Source: Christensenellaceae bacterium
GTDB taxonomy: Bacteria; Bacillota; Clostridia; Christensenellales; DTU072
NCBI GenBank assembly: GCA_031259085.1
Contig: JAIRMA010000041.1
Span: forward strand, 65,116-129,115
Length of the DNA: 64,000 bases
Direction of reading: 5' to 3'
The notes under the pieces are model-generated. The model was not told the origin of the DNA, made no database searches, and worked only from the letters and a program-made list of their open reading frames with translations. Below, one piece after another: positions 29,963 to 40,236 of this stretch. The position numbers and the translations under genes were made by a program. Within the stretch, counting starts at the first letter, position 1. Each line of letters starts with the position of its first letter.

Positions 29963-31498
29963 TTAATCATTATCTCCGCCATCTACAAGGCTATTAATAT
30001 CCTGATTGGTTTTGAAATCATTTAAATCAGATTCCATAGCGTCATCCTTTATATATTCACTATCATTAATAACATTCAAATTATCAACTCCAGCTAAAAC
30101 CTGATTTGTTACGCCAAATTCAGCGGCTCTCTTGATTGCAAGTCGTTCCCAAATTTCTGCCATCTTCTTTCTGTTTAGTTTGTAAAAGATTAATGGTATA
30201 AGGCAAACAAAATTAAGGGATGCAGGGATAAGCGTGAATATCATAAATATTCCACTTTTTGTAAAATTCAATTGCGCGGGAGCATGATTATTTATTGTTT
30301 GTAGTGGCGTTGTGAAAAAGAAAAAAGCTAAAAGTCCTGCTAATACGAAATCCTTAAAAGCTGATGATATTTTTCCGCGAAGCGATATTAATGCAAAAGT
30401 AACGCCTTCATTACGCTGACCCGTTTTATCTTCCCAATAATCTAATGTATCTATTGCCATATAATGTGGGACCACATTTATAGTCCCAACCGGGAACATT
30501 GCTAAAGGTAATATTATAGCGGACACAAACCAAGGGACAGAGAATCCAACAAAATACAATATAAACAACCCTGCGGAGTTTATAATAATTGACGCTGTAA
30601 ACAAAGTTTTGTTATTGAATTTTTTTCGTAGTTTAGGCGCAAGTAACATTCCTACTAATGAAGCTATCGCACCTGGCAGGGCAAAGAATATTTGTAATGA
30701 CCCGTTTGCATATATGTATGTGACCACGTATATTACAGCAGCGGTTGCTAAATTCCTGATAAACGACAGTAGTAATGCTATTATTAAACTTGCAAACTGC
30801 CCATTCCTAAATAAATATTTAAACCCGTCTAAAATTTTGGGAGGTACCTTAGCAGGTGGGATTCGTTCTTTAAGATTTAAGACGCCTAATAGCACAAATA
30901 CAGGTACGCAAAGCCCTATAATTATCCCCATATACATGTACGTATCTCTCATATTGAAAAATAACATAAATAGTGAATAGAGAACCAATGCGCACTCTTC
31001 TGCTATGGAACCAACTATTCTACTGATCGAAATTATTTTAGTACGCTCCTCATTGTTTGGGGAAGCAACGGCTGGAAGCCCATCCATTGGAACCCCTATA
31101 ATGGTTCCTATTATTCCGTAACTCAAATACGTTATATACATATAAGCGATCTTGCCAGATGAATTAAGGCTACCAATTGGCATGAAAAGCAAAATTGTTA
31201 TTACACCAAATGGGATAGCTCCAAACATGATATAAGGTCGCATTTTTCCCCAGCGGGTCTTTGTTTTATCTATAATAACACCCATTAGAGGATCATTCAT
31301 CCCATCAAATATTTTAGCGATAAGGAACATTAAGCCCACATTTATAGGGCTTATCCCCAGTACCGAGGTGTAGAATATAAGAAGATAACCTTGCGTTAAA
31401 CCAAATACTGCGGATGTTGCAAATTTAGCCATACTAAATGTTACATAATCTTTAGCTTTTAAATGCTTTGCATCTAGATTTAAATTAACTCTATCCAT
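29963..31498 (-). CDS. GPH-family (glycoside-pentoside-hexuronide:cation symporter) MFS transporter
   Basis: KIFDGMNDPLMGVIIDKTKTRWGKMRPYIMFGAIPFG motif; adjacent to hexuronate catabolic genes. Confidence 0.9.
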   Translation of the reverse strand: MDRVNLNLDAKHLKAKDYVTFSMAKFATSAVFGLTQGYLLIFYTSVLGISPINVGLMFLIAKIFDGMNDPLMGVIIDKTKTRWGKMRPYIMFGAIPFGVITILLFMPIGSLNSSGKIAYMYITYLSYGIIGTIIGVPMDGLPAVASPNNEERTKIISISRIVGSIAEECALVLYSLFMLFFNMRDTYMYMGIIIGLCVPVFVLLGVLNLKERIPPAKVPPKILDGFKYLFRNGQFASLIIALLLSFIRNLATAAVIYVVTYIYANGSLQIFFALPGAIASLVGMLLAPKLRKKFNNKTLFTASIIINSAGLFILYFVGFSVPWFVSAIILPLAMFPVGTINVVPHYMAIDTLDYWEDKTGQRNEGVTFALISLRGKISSAFKDFVLAGLLAFFFFTTPLQTINNHAPAQLNFTKSGIFMIFTLIPASLNFVCLIPLIFYKLNRKKMAEIWERLAIKRAAEFGVTNQVLAGVDNLNVINDSEYIKDDAMESDLNDFKTNQDINSLVDGGDND

Positions 31499-31809
31499 GA
31501 GAATCTCCTAAAATTTCAAATTAGTCCTATTCTTGCAAGCAATTAATAAACTCATTAGACTTGACTAATGGCCAAGAATAGTAAACTTGAATTTGTCCAG
31601 GGTGTGATGTGTCCAAACATTATATAAGTCCACAACATTTTTAGTGCTCATTCATTTCCACCTTGTTTTTTCATTAATCAACCGACTTGGGTTCTTAATT
31701 AGAAACCAAAATATGATAATTATTAATCCTTTTTTTAGTGCTATTATTTTTCCTGTCTTTGTTTTTGCATCTTTTGGGATAACTATTTTAAAGTAAGCAT
31801 CTTTTTATT

Positions 31810-33741
31810 TCAAAGATTCTTAGCAAAAAAATTATTTTCCTTGTTTGCTAACACAAAGGCTCCAGTTGAGCTCCACGCCTGCAGGGAAGATCCTTCCGGA
31901 TGAAATGGTGAATAAAATTCAGTCGGCGTAAATTTTCCTCGCTCAAGGGCACATTCAAACCATCTAAATAAGGGATAATCACCATCCATTCCATATATAT
32001 ATTTTGTATATGCATATATATTTGATAGATATGGCCAGTCCCCACCATTATGATAGAAATATGGAAATGAAGATTTTTGTACCGTTGCATCAGCATTTTT
32101 GTAGAAAGGATATACACACAACGTTCCAAAATCCCCAGCACATTGTTCCTTATTGTTTTTTGTTTCTAATAATCGCTCTGCATTTGTTAACATTCTCATC
32201 GCTCTTAGTTCATCACATAATCCAAAAAGCGGTATAATCATAGTATCAATAGAGAGATTATCTTCTACCACGTCTCCATCTATATAATTAATAAACCAAC
32301 CTTTTTCTTCAGACCACAATTTTTCATTTAGTGACCTCTTTGCTTTTTCAAATAATCCCTCATAATAAAGAGTTTTGATATCGTCTTTTTTTATTCTGTA
32401 AAACTCGCTCAACGAATACAATGCCCTTGCATACAGAGCAATATCGTATGAGACATAACCTCGCCTGAAGACGTTGTCACACCAGTCCCTCCGGTTATAT
32501 TTTCCCTCCTTTACTAACATCCCAGTGTGATCCGTAGCGTTAATTAGTTTTGTCAAAGCCTTTTCTGCTAATTCTAATATTGATTTTTTATTAACAACCA
32601 CATCTAAAATTGATCTGTCACCTGTAGCTACTATATAATCATGAATCATTAGAGAGAAGAATGATGGGGAATCGTAATGGTTTGCCCAGTGATTCTTAAA
32701 GTTGTATTTTACAGCTGATGGGCAATCTCCTGTTTTAGAATTAATCCCTCTTCCCAATGTTATTATTTCATCCCGCACAAGACTTGGTCGTGTGTTTAAT
32801 GCGGCAAGACAAGTCCAATACCCATCTCTAAAATAGGTTCTTGCAGGAAATTGGTAAACAACACCAGCTAAGAATCCTTTAAATTTTCCTAATTCCTTAT
32901 AATTTGAAAGCGCACAATTAAGCAGTTGACAATAATACGCTAAGTGCATAGGATTTTCCTTGCAATTTTGAGGCGCCATTGACACTAACGATTTTTCATG
33001 TTCGTAACACGCTGTGCGTTTCTCGTCAAAATTTTTGACTAGTGTTAAAGCATCAGTAAAACTAGAATCATGCCTTGATCCCGCACTGGTAACAAGCTTG
33101 AATGATTTTGTGTCACCCCCCTCTATTGTCCCGTTTAGGTTAAATTGTATGCAAAATCCACCCCACTTTTCGAGTGGCTTAATTTCTACATTTGACGCAA
33201 AATCTACATACAAATCGCCACTTATATCATTGCGTATACAACTAAAATCTCCATCCACAGATTTATGTGTTTTCTTCTTTTTTAAAAGCCCACCAATTAA
33301 CCTTAATATATTCTTAAAAGACAGCCTGCCTGCCGTTGGCAACTGCTCAACATACGACAAATAATCAATACCATAATTAATAACGATATCAAACTTTATG
33401 GAGTCCTTTGCCGTTACTATAAATTCAGAATAAACGCCATTGTCATGCTGATCCAAAAACTGTTTTATTTCGATTTTGCAATTTTGTATATTAAAGCAAG
33501 TTGTTTGCATCCTGCCATTCATTGTAACCGTTTTTTCAGCATCCCAGTTAAATGCCTGGTCATTTATAGAAAAAAGTGTATAAAAACAGGAAAACACTGA
33601 GTATTTATTCATAACTGCATACTTTGATATCGCGCCCGTTGCATCAAATTCAACTGCCGCTTTGTTATTTCCTGTGGCATACAAAACCCGCTCGTGAAAA
33701 GCTGTTTTCTTTATTATGCTTCCGTTTTCAAACGTAATCAT
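31810..33741 (-). CDS. Six-hairpin glycosidase-like protein
   Basis: 643 aa; ...ARTYFRDGYWTCLAALNTRP..., NYIDGDVVEDNLSIDTMIIPLFGLCDELRAMRML, PYFYHNGGDWPYLSNIYAYTKY; reads like (alpha/alpha)6 debranching/hydrolase families. Confidence 0.55.
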   Translation of the reverse strand: MITFENGSIIKKTAFHERVLYATGNNKAAVEFDATGAISKYAVMNKYSVFSCFYTLFSINDQAFNWDAEKTVTMNGRMQTTCFNIQNCKIEIKQFLDQHDNGVYSEFIVTAKDSIKFDIVINYGIDYLSYVEQLPTAGRLSFKNILRLIGGLLKKKKTHKSVDGDFSCIRNDISGDLYVDFASNVEIKPLEKWGGFCIQFNLNGTIEGGDTKSFKLVTSAGSRHDSSFTDALTLVKNFDEKRTACYEHEKSLVSMAPQNCKENPMHLAYYCQLLNCALSNYKELGKFKGFLAGVVYQFPARTYFRDGYWTCLAALNTRPSLVRDEIITLGRGINSKTGDCPSAVKYNFKNHWANHYDSPSFFSLMIHDYIVATGDRSILDVVVNKKSILELAEKALTKLINATDHTGMLVKEGKYNRRDWCDNVFRRGYVSYDIALYARALYSLSEFYRIKKDDIKTLYYEGLFEKAKRSLNEKLWSEEKGWFINYIDGDVVEDNLSIDTMIIPLFGLCDELRAMRMLTNAERLLETKNNKEQCAGDFGTLCVYPFYKNADATVQKSSFPYFYHNGGDWPYLSNIYAYTKYIYGMDGDYPLFRWFECALERGKFTPTEFYSPFHPEGSSLQAWSSTGAFVLANKENNFFAKNL

Positions 33742-34910
33742 TTCTCACCTTTAACATCGATAGAACTGTTTTCAGTATCAACTCTCTTCTCAAGCTCACT
33801 CAAGAATAAATCCTCATCCAAAGGTAGTTCTATGTCTTCATTTAGCCATGTAGACAAATATGCCGCGTTAGATATTGTTAGTCCATTAATCCCATCAACA
33901 CCAGGGGCAATCAATGTTTCTCCTTTCAAAATTGCCTCAGAAAAATTCTGAATTATGTTCAAGTGTTGTCCTTTAATTCCTAACCTATATGCGTTTTGGA
34001 TAAAATTTGTCCTTTTGACCTCTCTTGAGCAATGTATTCTCGGCATGAATTTTGTGTTAATGGTGTTGAAAACTGATTCTCTTGTTTTAAGTCTATAGAA
34101 AGTCAACTTCTCAGATAATAAGTTTTGTTCGATCACTAATTTTCCGCAATTAGCATCTATTTCAAGACGATTAGTCCCAGGCGAATCATGAGTTGATGTG
34201 ACGAATACACCACTAGCGCCGCTTGCATATTCAGTGTATATGGTGACGTCATTCTCAACATTAATTTTTCTATTAACACCAGCTTTACAATATCCTCTAA
34301 TTCGTGTAGGTAGCCCTGCTAACCACCAAAATATATCCAATTGGTGTGGGCACTGATTTATCAATACTCCACCACCCTCACCAGACCATGTGCCGCGCCA
34401 TCCGCCTTGATCATAATAAGCTTGCGGACGGTACCAATTGGTAATAATCCAATTTATTCTTTTTATGTCGCCTAACTCCCCACTAGATATAAGTTCTTTA
34501 GCATACTTGTATAAAGGGTTTGTCCTTTGATTATACATAATTCCAAAGACCAACTCTGGCTTTGATTCCGCTACAGAATTTAATTCCCTCACAGCTTTTG
34601 TGTAGACTCCAGCTGGTTTTTCACAGAGGACATGCTTGTTTGCTTTGAGTGCTGCTATAGCAATTTCTGGATGATAATAATGCGGGGTTGCAACTATTAC
34701 TGCGTCAACGTTTGGAGCGTTAATTAAATCCATGTAATTTTCGAAAATGCTACATTCTCCTAACTTGTCCTTAGCCCAAACTCTTCGGTCCTCTGCAATA
34801 TCACAAACCGCAGTCAATTGCGCATTTTTATCACGACCTTTTGAGATTTTTAGAGCATGTTTGTGCCCCATTGCTCCAATTCCAATTACACCATATCGAA
34901 CTTTTTCCAT
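33738..34910 (-). CDS. Gfo/Idh/MocA family oxidoreductase
   Basis: YGVIGIGAMGHKHA, HVLCEKPAG; overlaps the upstream end of the glycosidase-like gene by 4 nt. Confidence 0.93.
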   Translation of the reverse strand: MEKVRYGVIGIGAMGHKHALKISKGRDKNAQLTAVCDIAEDRRVWAKDKLGECSIFENYMDLINAPNVDAVIVATPHYYHPEIAIAALKANKHVLCEKPAGVYTKAVRELNSVAESKPELVFGIMYNQRTNPLYKYAKELISSGELGDIKRINWIITNWYRPQAYYDQGGWRGTWSGEGGGVLINQCPHQLDIFWWLAGLPTRIRGYCKAGVNRKINVENDVTIYTEYASGASGVFVTSTHDSPGTNRLEIDANCGKLVIEQNLLSEKLTFYRLKTRESVFNTINTKFMPRIHCSREVKRTNFIQNAYRLGIKGQHLNIIQNFSEAILKGETLIAPGVDGINGLTISNAAYLSTWLNEDIELPLDEDLFLSELEKRVDTENSSIDVKGEK

Positions 34911-34935
34911 ACTGTGCCTCCGTTCTATAACAGTT

Positions 34936-35850
34936 TTATTCTAAAACTCCATTTACTTCACTGATCAGTTTAATGAGATTTTCATATTGTATCTCCATTA
35001 CTTCTCCGCGTGTCACTTTTTTCATTGCATTAATTCCACAATCACGCCCAATCTTTTTAAACACTCTGCCCATATTTGTGAATGCTAATGGCGATAGCGC
35101 AAAAAAGCGCTTTAACATTGCATATTTAGCTGTGTGTGGTTCTAGTGTCAAAAATCCTGTATAATTATCTGCTACTAAATCAGAAAGTAATTCTTTAATT
35201 TGACCATCGCCTGTCCCCAGTGGTACTTCTACACCTCTATAACAGTCTTTCATATGGTAATATACTGTGTGATCCTTTGTCTGTAGAAAGGCATCACGAG
35301 CGTTAACACCGCATTGAATATAATTTGATGCATCATAACAAAGTTTGAATTGCGGATGATTTAAACTGTGATACAAATCTAATACTCGGCTTGGGATATC
35401 CCCAAATATCTTTTTTTCATTTTCATGTAGTAATATGACGTTATATCCCTCAGCTTCCTCTAAAAATCCTTGCCATTTTTTGACTACTTGTTTTAACTCT
35501 TTATCTGTAGGATTTATTCCTGTAAAAAATGAAAAACATCGTATATATTTGCATTTTGCAAGCTCCGCAATCTTTAAAAGCTCTTTTAATTTTGCTAGTT
35601 GCTTTGCGTATGCTATATCATCATCTAATTTAATTTTGCCAATTGGCGATCCTAACGATGATATTCCTATGTCATTATCATTCAGAACAGGGAATACAAC
35701 ATCCTCAAATTCCTTAGCAGAAAAATCGGCAATGTTCTTTGAATCTATGACACGTGGACAAATGTACTTGCAACCAAGTTTTTTCATTATCTTGACCTGA
35801 GTGCTAAATTCTAATGACACCTCATCAAAAAAACCAGATATCTTAAACAT
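34936..35850 (-). CDS. Sugar phosphate isomerase/epimerase-like TIM-barrel protein
   Basis: FKLCYDASNYIQCGVNARDAF...VYYHMKDC...LGTGDGQIKELLSDLVADNYTGFLTLEPH. Confidence 0.85.
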   Translation of the reverse strand: MFKISGFFDEVSLEFSTQVKIMKKLGCKYICPRVIDSKNIADFSAKEFEDVVFPVLNDNDIGISSLGSPIGKIKLDDDIAYAKQLAKLKELLKIAELAKCKYIRCFSFFTGINPTDKELKQVVKKWQGFLEEAEGYNVILLHENEKKIFGDIPSRVLDLYHSLNHPQFKLCYDASNYIQCGVNARDAFLQTKDHTVYYHMKDCYRGVEVPLGTGDGQIKELLSDLVADNYTGFLTLEPHTAKYAMLKRFFALSPLAFTNMGRVFKKIGRDCGINAMKKVTRGEVMEIQYENLIKLISEVNGVLE

Positions 35851-35853
35851 AAA

Positions 35854-37008
35854 TCACCTCTCGGCAAATGAATTTTTTTCTATTTCCCTTTTATCTTCTA
35901 GCATCCTTGAGTACAAATCATTATCAATAGGTACAACAATTTTCTCCGAGCACCATGCTGATAAATAAATGCCATTTATTATTTCTAGGGCTTTAAGACC
36001 CTCTTCACTATCTGCTATTAAATTCTCACCCTTTAAAATATGTTTTGTGAAATTATCAATTATCCTCATTTGTTGCCCATATAATGAGTCCTTTAACAAA
36101 CGAATGTACCCATATCTATAATGTTTTATCTTCTTTTTTACAGAGCCATAGCCTTTTATAGTTTCACTATTTAGCTCTGGCTCGCTTTTAGCGTATGCAT
36201 AAAATGTCATTTTGTAATTATGCGCTACGATCCTACCCTTATCCCCAGCAATTTCTAATCTGCACGTACCATATTGTTCATGCCCTGAGGCACTAAGTGT
36301 GCAAAAAGCCCCATTTTTATATTCCATTATCGCTGTTACATCATTTTCTGTAGTTATATGTCTGTTTACTGTTGAGATTCTGGAATCAATATTGATAGGC
36401 ATCCCCAAAAGGTGTGTTAAGATATCTAACTGATGAACACACTGATTTAGTAATATGCCGCCTCCTTCTCCACAATATGAGGCTCTCCATGAATTGTTTG
36501 CATAATATGCATCTGATCTATACCAGTTAGTTATTATATAACTAGCACGACGTATCTCCCCCAATTTACCAGATTCTATCAGCGCTTTAGCCCTCATGTA
36601 GACTGAATTAGTCCTTTGATTATATACTATGGCAACCCTAGATTTTGGGTATTTTTTTCTCAATTCACAGAATGCTAATGCATCTTTCAATTCCACAGTT
36701 ATTGGTTTTTCAATTATAACATTTTTTCCAGCTATAATAAAGCTTTCCGCTATTTTTAGATGCTGATAATGCGGAACAGCAATTATAACAACATCAAAAT
36801 TACAATTATCTAGCAATTCTTCATGAGAGCTATAACATTTTACTGTGGGATGTTTTTTTGCAAAACTCGCGAGCGCATCAGATGATATATCACATACCGC
36901 TACCAGTTTAGAAGACGCTACTCTCCCTTTGTATAAGTTGTGGGCATGTATCGTACCCATGCGCCCAATGCCTATTACCGCATATTTAAGAATGCCAGCC
37001 TTAAACAT
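35854..37008 (-). CDS. Gfo/Idh/MocA family oxidoreductase (paralog of 33738-34910)
   Basis: YAVIGIGRMGTIHAHN, VIIEKPIT; shares YNQRTN..., IITNWYR and NQC.HQLDI with the paralog. Confidence 0.93.
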   Translation of the reverse strand: MFKAGILKYAVIGIGRMGTIHAHNLYKGRVASSKLVAVCDISSDALASFAKKHPTVKCYSSHEELLDNCNFDVVIIAVPHYQHLKIAESFIIAGKNVIIEKPITVELKDALAFCELRKKYPKSRVAIVYNQRTNSVYMRAKALIESGKLGEIRRASYIITNWYRSDAYYANNSWRASYCGEGGGILLNQCVHQLDILTHLLGMPINIDSRISTVNRHITTENDVTAIMEYKNGAFCTLSASGHEQYGTCRLEIAGDKGRIVAHNYKMTFYAYAKSEPELNSETIKGYGSVKKKIKHYRYGYIRLLKDSLYGQQMRIIDNFTKHILKGENLIADSEEGLKALEIINGIYLSAWCSEKIVVPIDNDLYSRMLEDKREIEKNSFAER

Positions 37009-37011
37009 TTT

Positions 37012-37830
37012 TCAAACTCCAGAAAAGGCATTAAACCCACCATCGACAGGGAGTACAACACCTGTTACAAAACTACTCTCAGTATCATCAGTAAAAAACC
37101 TCACAGCACCCAATAATTCAGAAGCGTTACCAAATCTATTCATAGGCGTGTTCCTCAATATTTTCTGAGACCGGTCAGTTAGTGACCCATCTTTGTTAAA
37201 GAGCAACCATTTATTTTGATTTGTCGAAAAAAAGCCTGGAGCAATTGCATTAACTCTAATATTTGAAGTGGCAAAATAGACGGCTAACCACTCAGTAAAA
37301 TTTGAAACTGCTGCCTTTGCAGCAGAATATGCTGGGATCTTTGTCAATGGTGTGTACGCATTCATAGACGAAATGTTTAAGATACTACCACCCTTATGTT
37401 CAGCCATTTTTTTTGCAAAGACTTGTGACGCTAAAAAGGTTCCTTTGAAATTTAAGTTAAATACAAAATCGATGCCTTCTTCTGATAGATCAAAAAAACT
37501 TTTTTTAGAATGCTCTTCTTTGTCATATACTTCGTCATCAGTAGTAGCTAAAGGATTATTGCCCCCAGCTCCATTTATCAAAATTTTACATGAACCCAAT
37601 TCGCTAGTGATTTGCTTTTCTGCATCAATAAGTGTGTCTTTTTTCAATACATTCGCATAATATGCCTTAGCATTATAACCCTGTGATTTAAATTGATCCG
37701 CAAGTTGGGTTATAGCTTCCAAATTAATATCTAAGAGTGCCACTTTTGCACCGCGCCTAGCATAATCCTCCGCTATAACATGACATAAAACACCAGCCGC
37801 TCCAGTAATTACAACAGTTTTATCAATCAT
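37012..37830 (-). CDS. SDR-family oxidoreductase (probable D-mannonate/fructuronate oxidoreductase)
   Basis: VVITGAAGVLCHVIAEDYARRGAKVALLD; YSAAKAAV; adjacent to uxuA. Confidence 0.85.
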   Translation of the reverse strand: MIDKTVVITGAAGVLCHVIAEDYARRGAKVALLDINLEAITQLADQFKSQGYNAKAYYANVLKKDTLIDAEKQITSELGSCKILINGAGGNNPLATTDDEVYDKEEHSKKSFFDLSEEGIDFVFNLNFKGTFLASQVFAKKMAEHKGGSILNISSMNAYTPLTKIPAYSAAKAAVSNFTEWLAVYFATSNIRVNAIAPGFFSTNQNKWLLFNKDGSLTDRSQKILRNTPMNRFGNASELLGAVRFFTDDTESSFVTGVVLPVDGGFNAFSGV

Positions 37831-38869
37831 TATAGCCTCCTTTGGTTATAGCTTCCCACAAGCCATAGATATAACTAGCACCCAGGGCTCTGTCATATAA
37901 GCCATAACCACCACGCCCTTGCTCACCCCAAATCATTCTGCCATGATCAGGTCTTACATATCCATCAAAACCCGCTTTAAGTAATCCTTTTAGCACTAGA
38001 TACATATCAATGTCGCCACATTTTGAAGGATGCGCAGTCTCACAAAAATCAAAGCTGTTTGATCTTCGTATGTTTCTTAAATGTGCAAAATGAATTCGCC
38101 CTTTTGCAACATTTATGATTTCTAACAAATCATTTAGCTTTGACGCACCAAAAGATCCAGTACAAAACGTCAGTCCATTTGCTGGATGTTTAATCAAACC
38201 AAACAATTTTTTTATGGACTGCGCACTAGTAATTATTCTTGGCAATCCAAATATCCCCCAAGGCGGATCATCTGGATGAATTGCCATATTAATTCCTGAT
38301 TCTATAGCAACAGGAATAATTTCTGCTAAAAAACAATACAAATTTTCCCAGAGTTTCTTGTCATCAACAGATTTATATTTCTCGAGAAGTATTTGTAATT
38401 CGTCCTTACTGTAACTAGCATCCCACCCAGGCAAAACTAAATCAGTCTTATTTGGATCTAAACTTAACACCGTATCATGATTATAAGCTAGTGCATTTGA
38501 ACCATCTTCTAGATCAAATTTCAAATCACTCCTAAGCCAATCAAATACAGGCATGAAATTATAACAGACACAATTAAAGCCAAGTCTCCCTAAAATTCTT
38601 AAGTTTTCTTTGTAATTTTCAATATACTGCTTAGCGGATGATGCCCCCAATTTTATATCCTCATGTACTGGCACACTTTCTATTACCTTGCATTCTAAAC
38701 CTTTATCATTGCATGCTTGTACTATCTCTTTTAGAGATATTGGATCCCATACCTCTCCTACTGGAATGTCATAAACAGCAGTGACAACCCCATCAATTGC
38801 AGGAATTTGCCTTATCCTATCAAGAGTAATTTTATCATTAAAGCCATACCATCTGAATATAATCTTCAT
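37823..38869 (-). CDS. uxuA: Mannonate dehydratase
   Basis: MKIIFRWYGFNDKITLDRIRQIPAIDGVVTAVYDIPVGEVW; MAIHPDDPPW; CGDIDMYLVLKGLLKAGFDGYVRPDHGRMIW. Confidence 0.96.
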   Translation of the reverse strand: MKIIFRWYGFNDKITLDRIRQIPAIDGVVTAVYDIPVGEVWDPISLKEIVQACNDKGLECKVIESVPVHEDIKLGASSAKQYIENYKENLRILGRLGFNCVCYNFMPVFDWLRSDLKFDLEDGSNALAYNHDTVLSLDPNKTDLVLPGWDASYSKDELQILLEKYKSVDDKKLWENLYCFLAEIIPVAIESGINMAIHPDDPPWGIFGLPRIITSAQSIKKLFGLIKHPANGLTFCTGSFGASKLNDLLEIINVAKGRIHFAHLRNIRRSNSFDFCETAHPSKCGDIDMYLVLKGLLKAGFDGYVRPDHGRMIWGEQGRGGYGLYDRALGASYIYGLWEAITKGGYND

Positions 38870-38874
38870 ATTTC

Positions 38875-40236
38875 TTAGTCCTGAATGTTTAGTCTATCTG
38901 CCATGTTTTGATATGCTATTTTTTTAGCAACATTAGTAATCGTGCTGAGATAATCATTCTGGCTTGCTAAGTAATTAGCAAGTACAGCTCTAAAATATGC
39001 ATGTCGTACGTAGGCCAAATAACTTCTACCGTCCGTTGTCATTCCTGGAATAGTAGATATATTTGATAACGATAACATGCAATCAAAATATTCTACAAGT
39101 CCTTTTTTATGATCATTAAACCACCACGGAACACCTACCGTTAAATTTTTAAATGCCCCAGATAAAATTATCAAAGAATGATACGATGTTGGATTCAATA
39201 CATATGCTATAATATTAGGTAAATCTCCATACAACTCTTTAACTCTGTTTAATAGGTTTTTTAGTGCCGATATGTCTATGTCCCCACCCGCAATATCAAA
39301 ACCGCTATCAGCTCCCACTAGGCTATACATTGACCTGTTTGCATTCCTTATAACACCCAAGTGCAATTGTATAGTGAATCCACAATGCAAACAAATTTCG
39401 AACCAATATAGATATAGATAGGAAATATAGTCATTCATCATCGTGTCTGTTATTTCATCGCCAGATAATGCTCTGTTATATGCTTGCTCCGCTTTTTCAT
39501 GACTCGCGTTATAAATATTGTATGGAAATACTTCTATTCCGATGTCGGAAAAAACGCAACCGTGGGCAACAAAGTGTTTGGCTTTTTCAAACAAAATATC
39601 TAAGAATTCTTTGAAATCTAGCAATTTGCCGTTAAAACTAGTAATATACTCATTGAAATTAGTAGCTTTTATATTAAAGCATTTGTCTACTCTAAATGTT
39701 GGAGTCACTTTTGTGTTGAATCCCGGATCTTTATCCTTCATTAATTTAGAATGATATTTTAAGTCGCTTGTCGGATCATCAGTAGTAGCTATATATTTAA
39801 CATTTAAGGCCTTTAGTATTTTGCGAGGAGAAATAGGATTTTCCTTAATTTTATTATTAATATTTATTAACAATTCATGCGCTCTGTCAGTAGTTATCTT
39901 TTCTTTTATTCCAAAGAAAGTGTCAAGCTCTAAGAGCGACCAATCGCGGGTCGGATTACCTATTGCATTTTCTATGCTTTTAATATAGGCATAAAATTTT
40001 TCACTACTAGAAGCATTGCCAGTCACAAACATTTCTCTTTCACCAGATTGCCTCATGAGCCGCCATTTATAGTGATCATCTTTTAACCATATTTCACTTA
40101 TATCATTAAATTGTGAATCAACATAGATGTCTTCGGCTTCAAGATGACAATGATAATCTAATATGGGTAGTTCTGCGATGGATTGGTATAATTTTCGCGC
40201 TTTTGCTGTTTTTAATATACCATCTATGATATTCAT
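38875..40236 (-). CDS. uxaC: Glucuronate isomerase
   Basis: LPILDYHCHLEAEDIYVD; TTDDPTSDLKYH; LHLGVIRNANRSMYSLVGADSGFD. Confidence 0.96.
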   Translation of the reverse strand: MNIIDGILKTAKARKLYQSIAELPILDYHCHLEAEDIYVDSQFNDISEIWLKDDHYKWRLMRQSGEREMFVTGNASSSEKFYAYIKSIENAIGNPTRDWSLLELDTFFGIKEKITTDRAHELLININNKIKENPISPRKILKALNVKYIATTDDPTSDLKYHSKLMKDKDPGFNTKVTPTFRVDKCFNIKATNFNEYITSFNGKLLDFKEFLDILFEKAKHFVAHGCVFSDIGIEVFPYNIYNASHEKAEQAYNRALSGDEITDTMMNDYISYLYLYWFEICLHCGFTIQLHLGVIRNANRSMYSLVGADSGFDIAGGDIDISALKNLLNRVKELYGDLPNIIAYVLNPTSYHSLIILSGAFKNLTVGVPWWFNDHKKGLVEYFDCMLSLSNISTIPGMTTDGRSYLAYVRHAYFRAVLANYLASQNDYLSTITNVAKKIAYQNMADRLNIQD

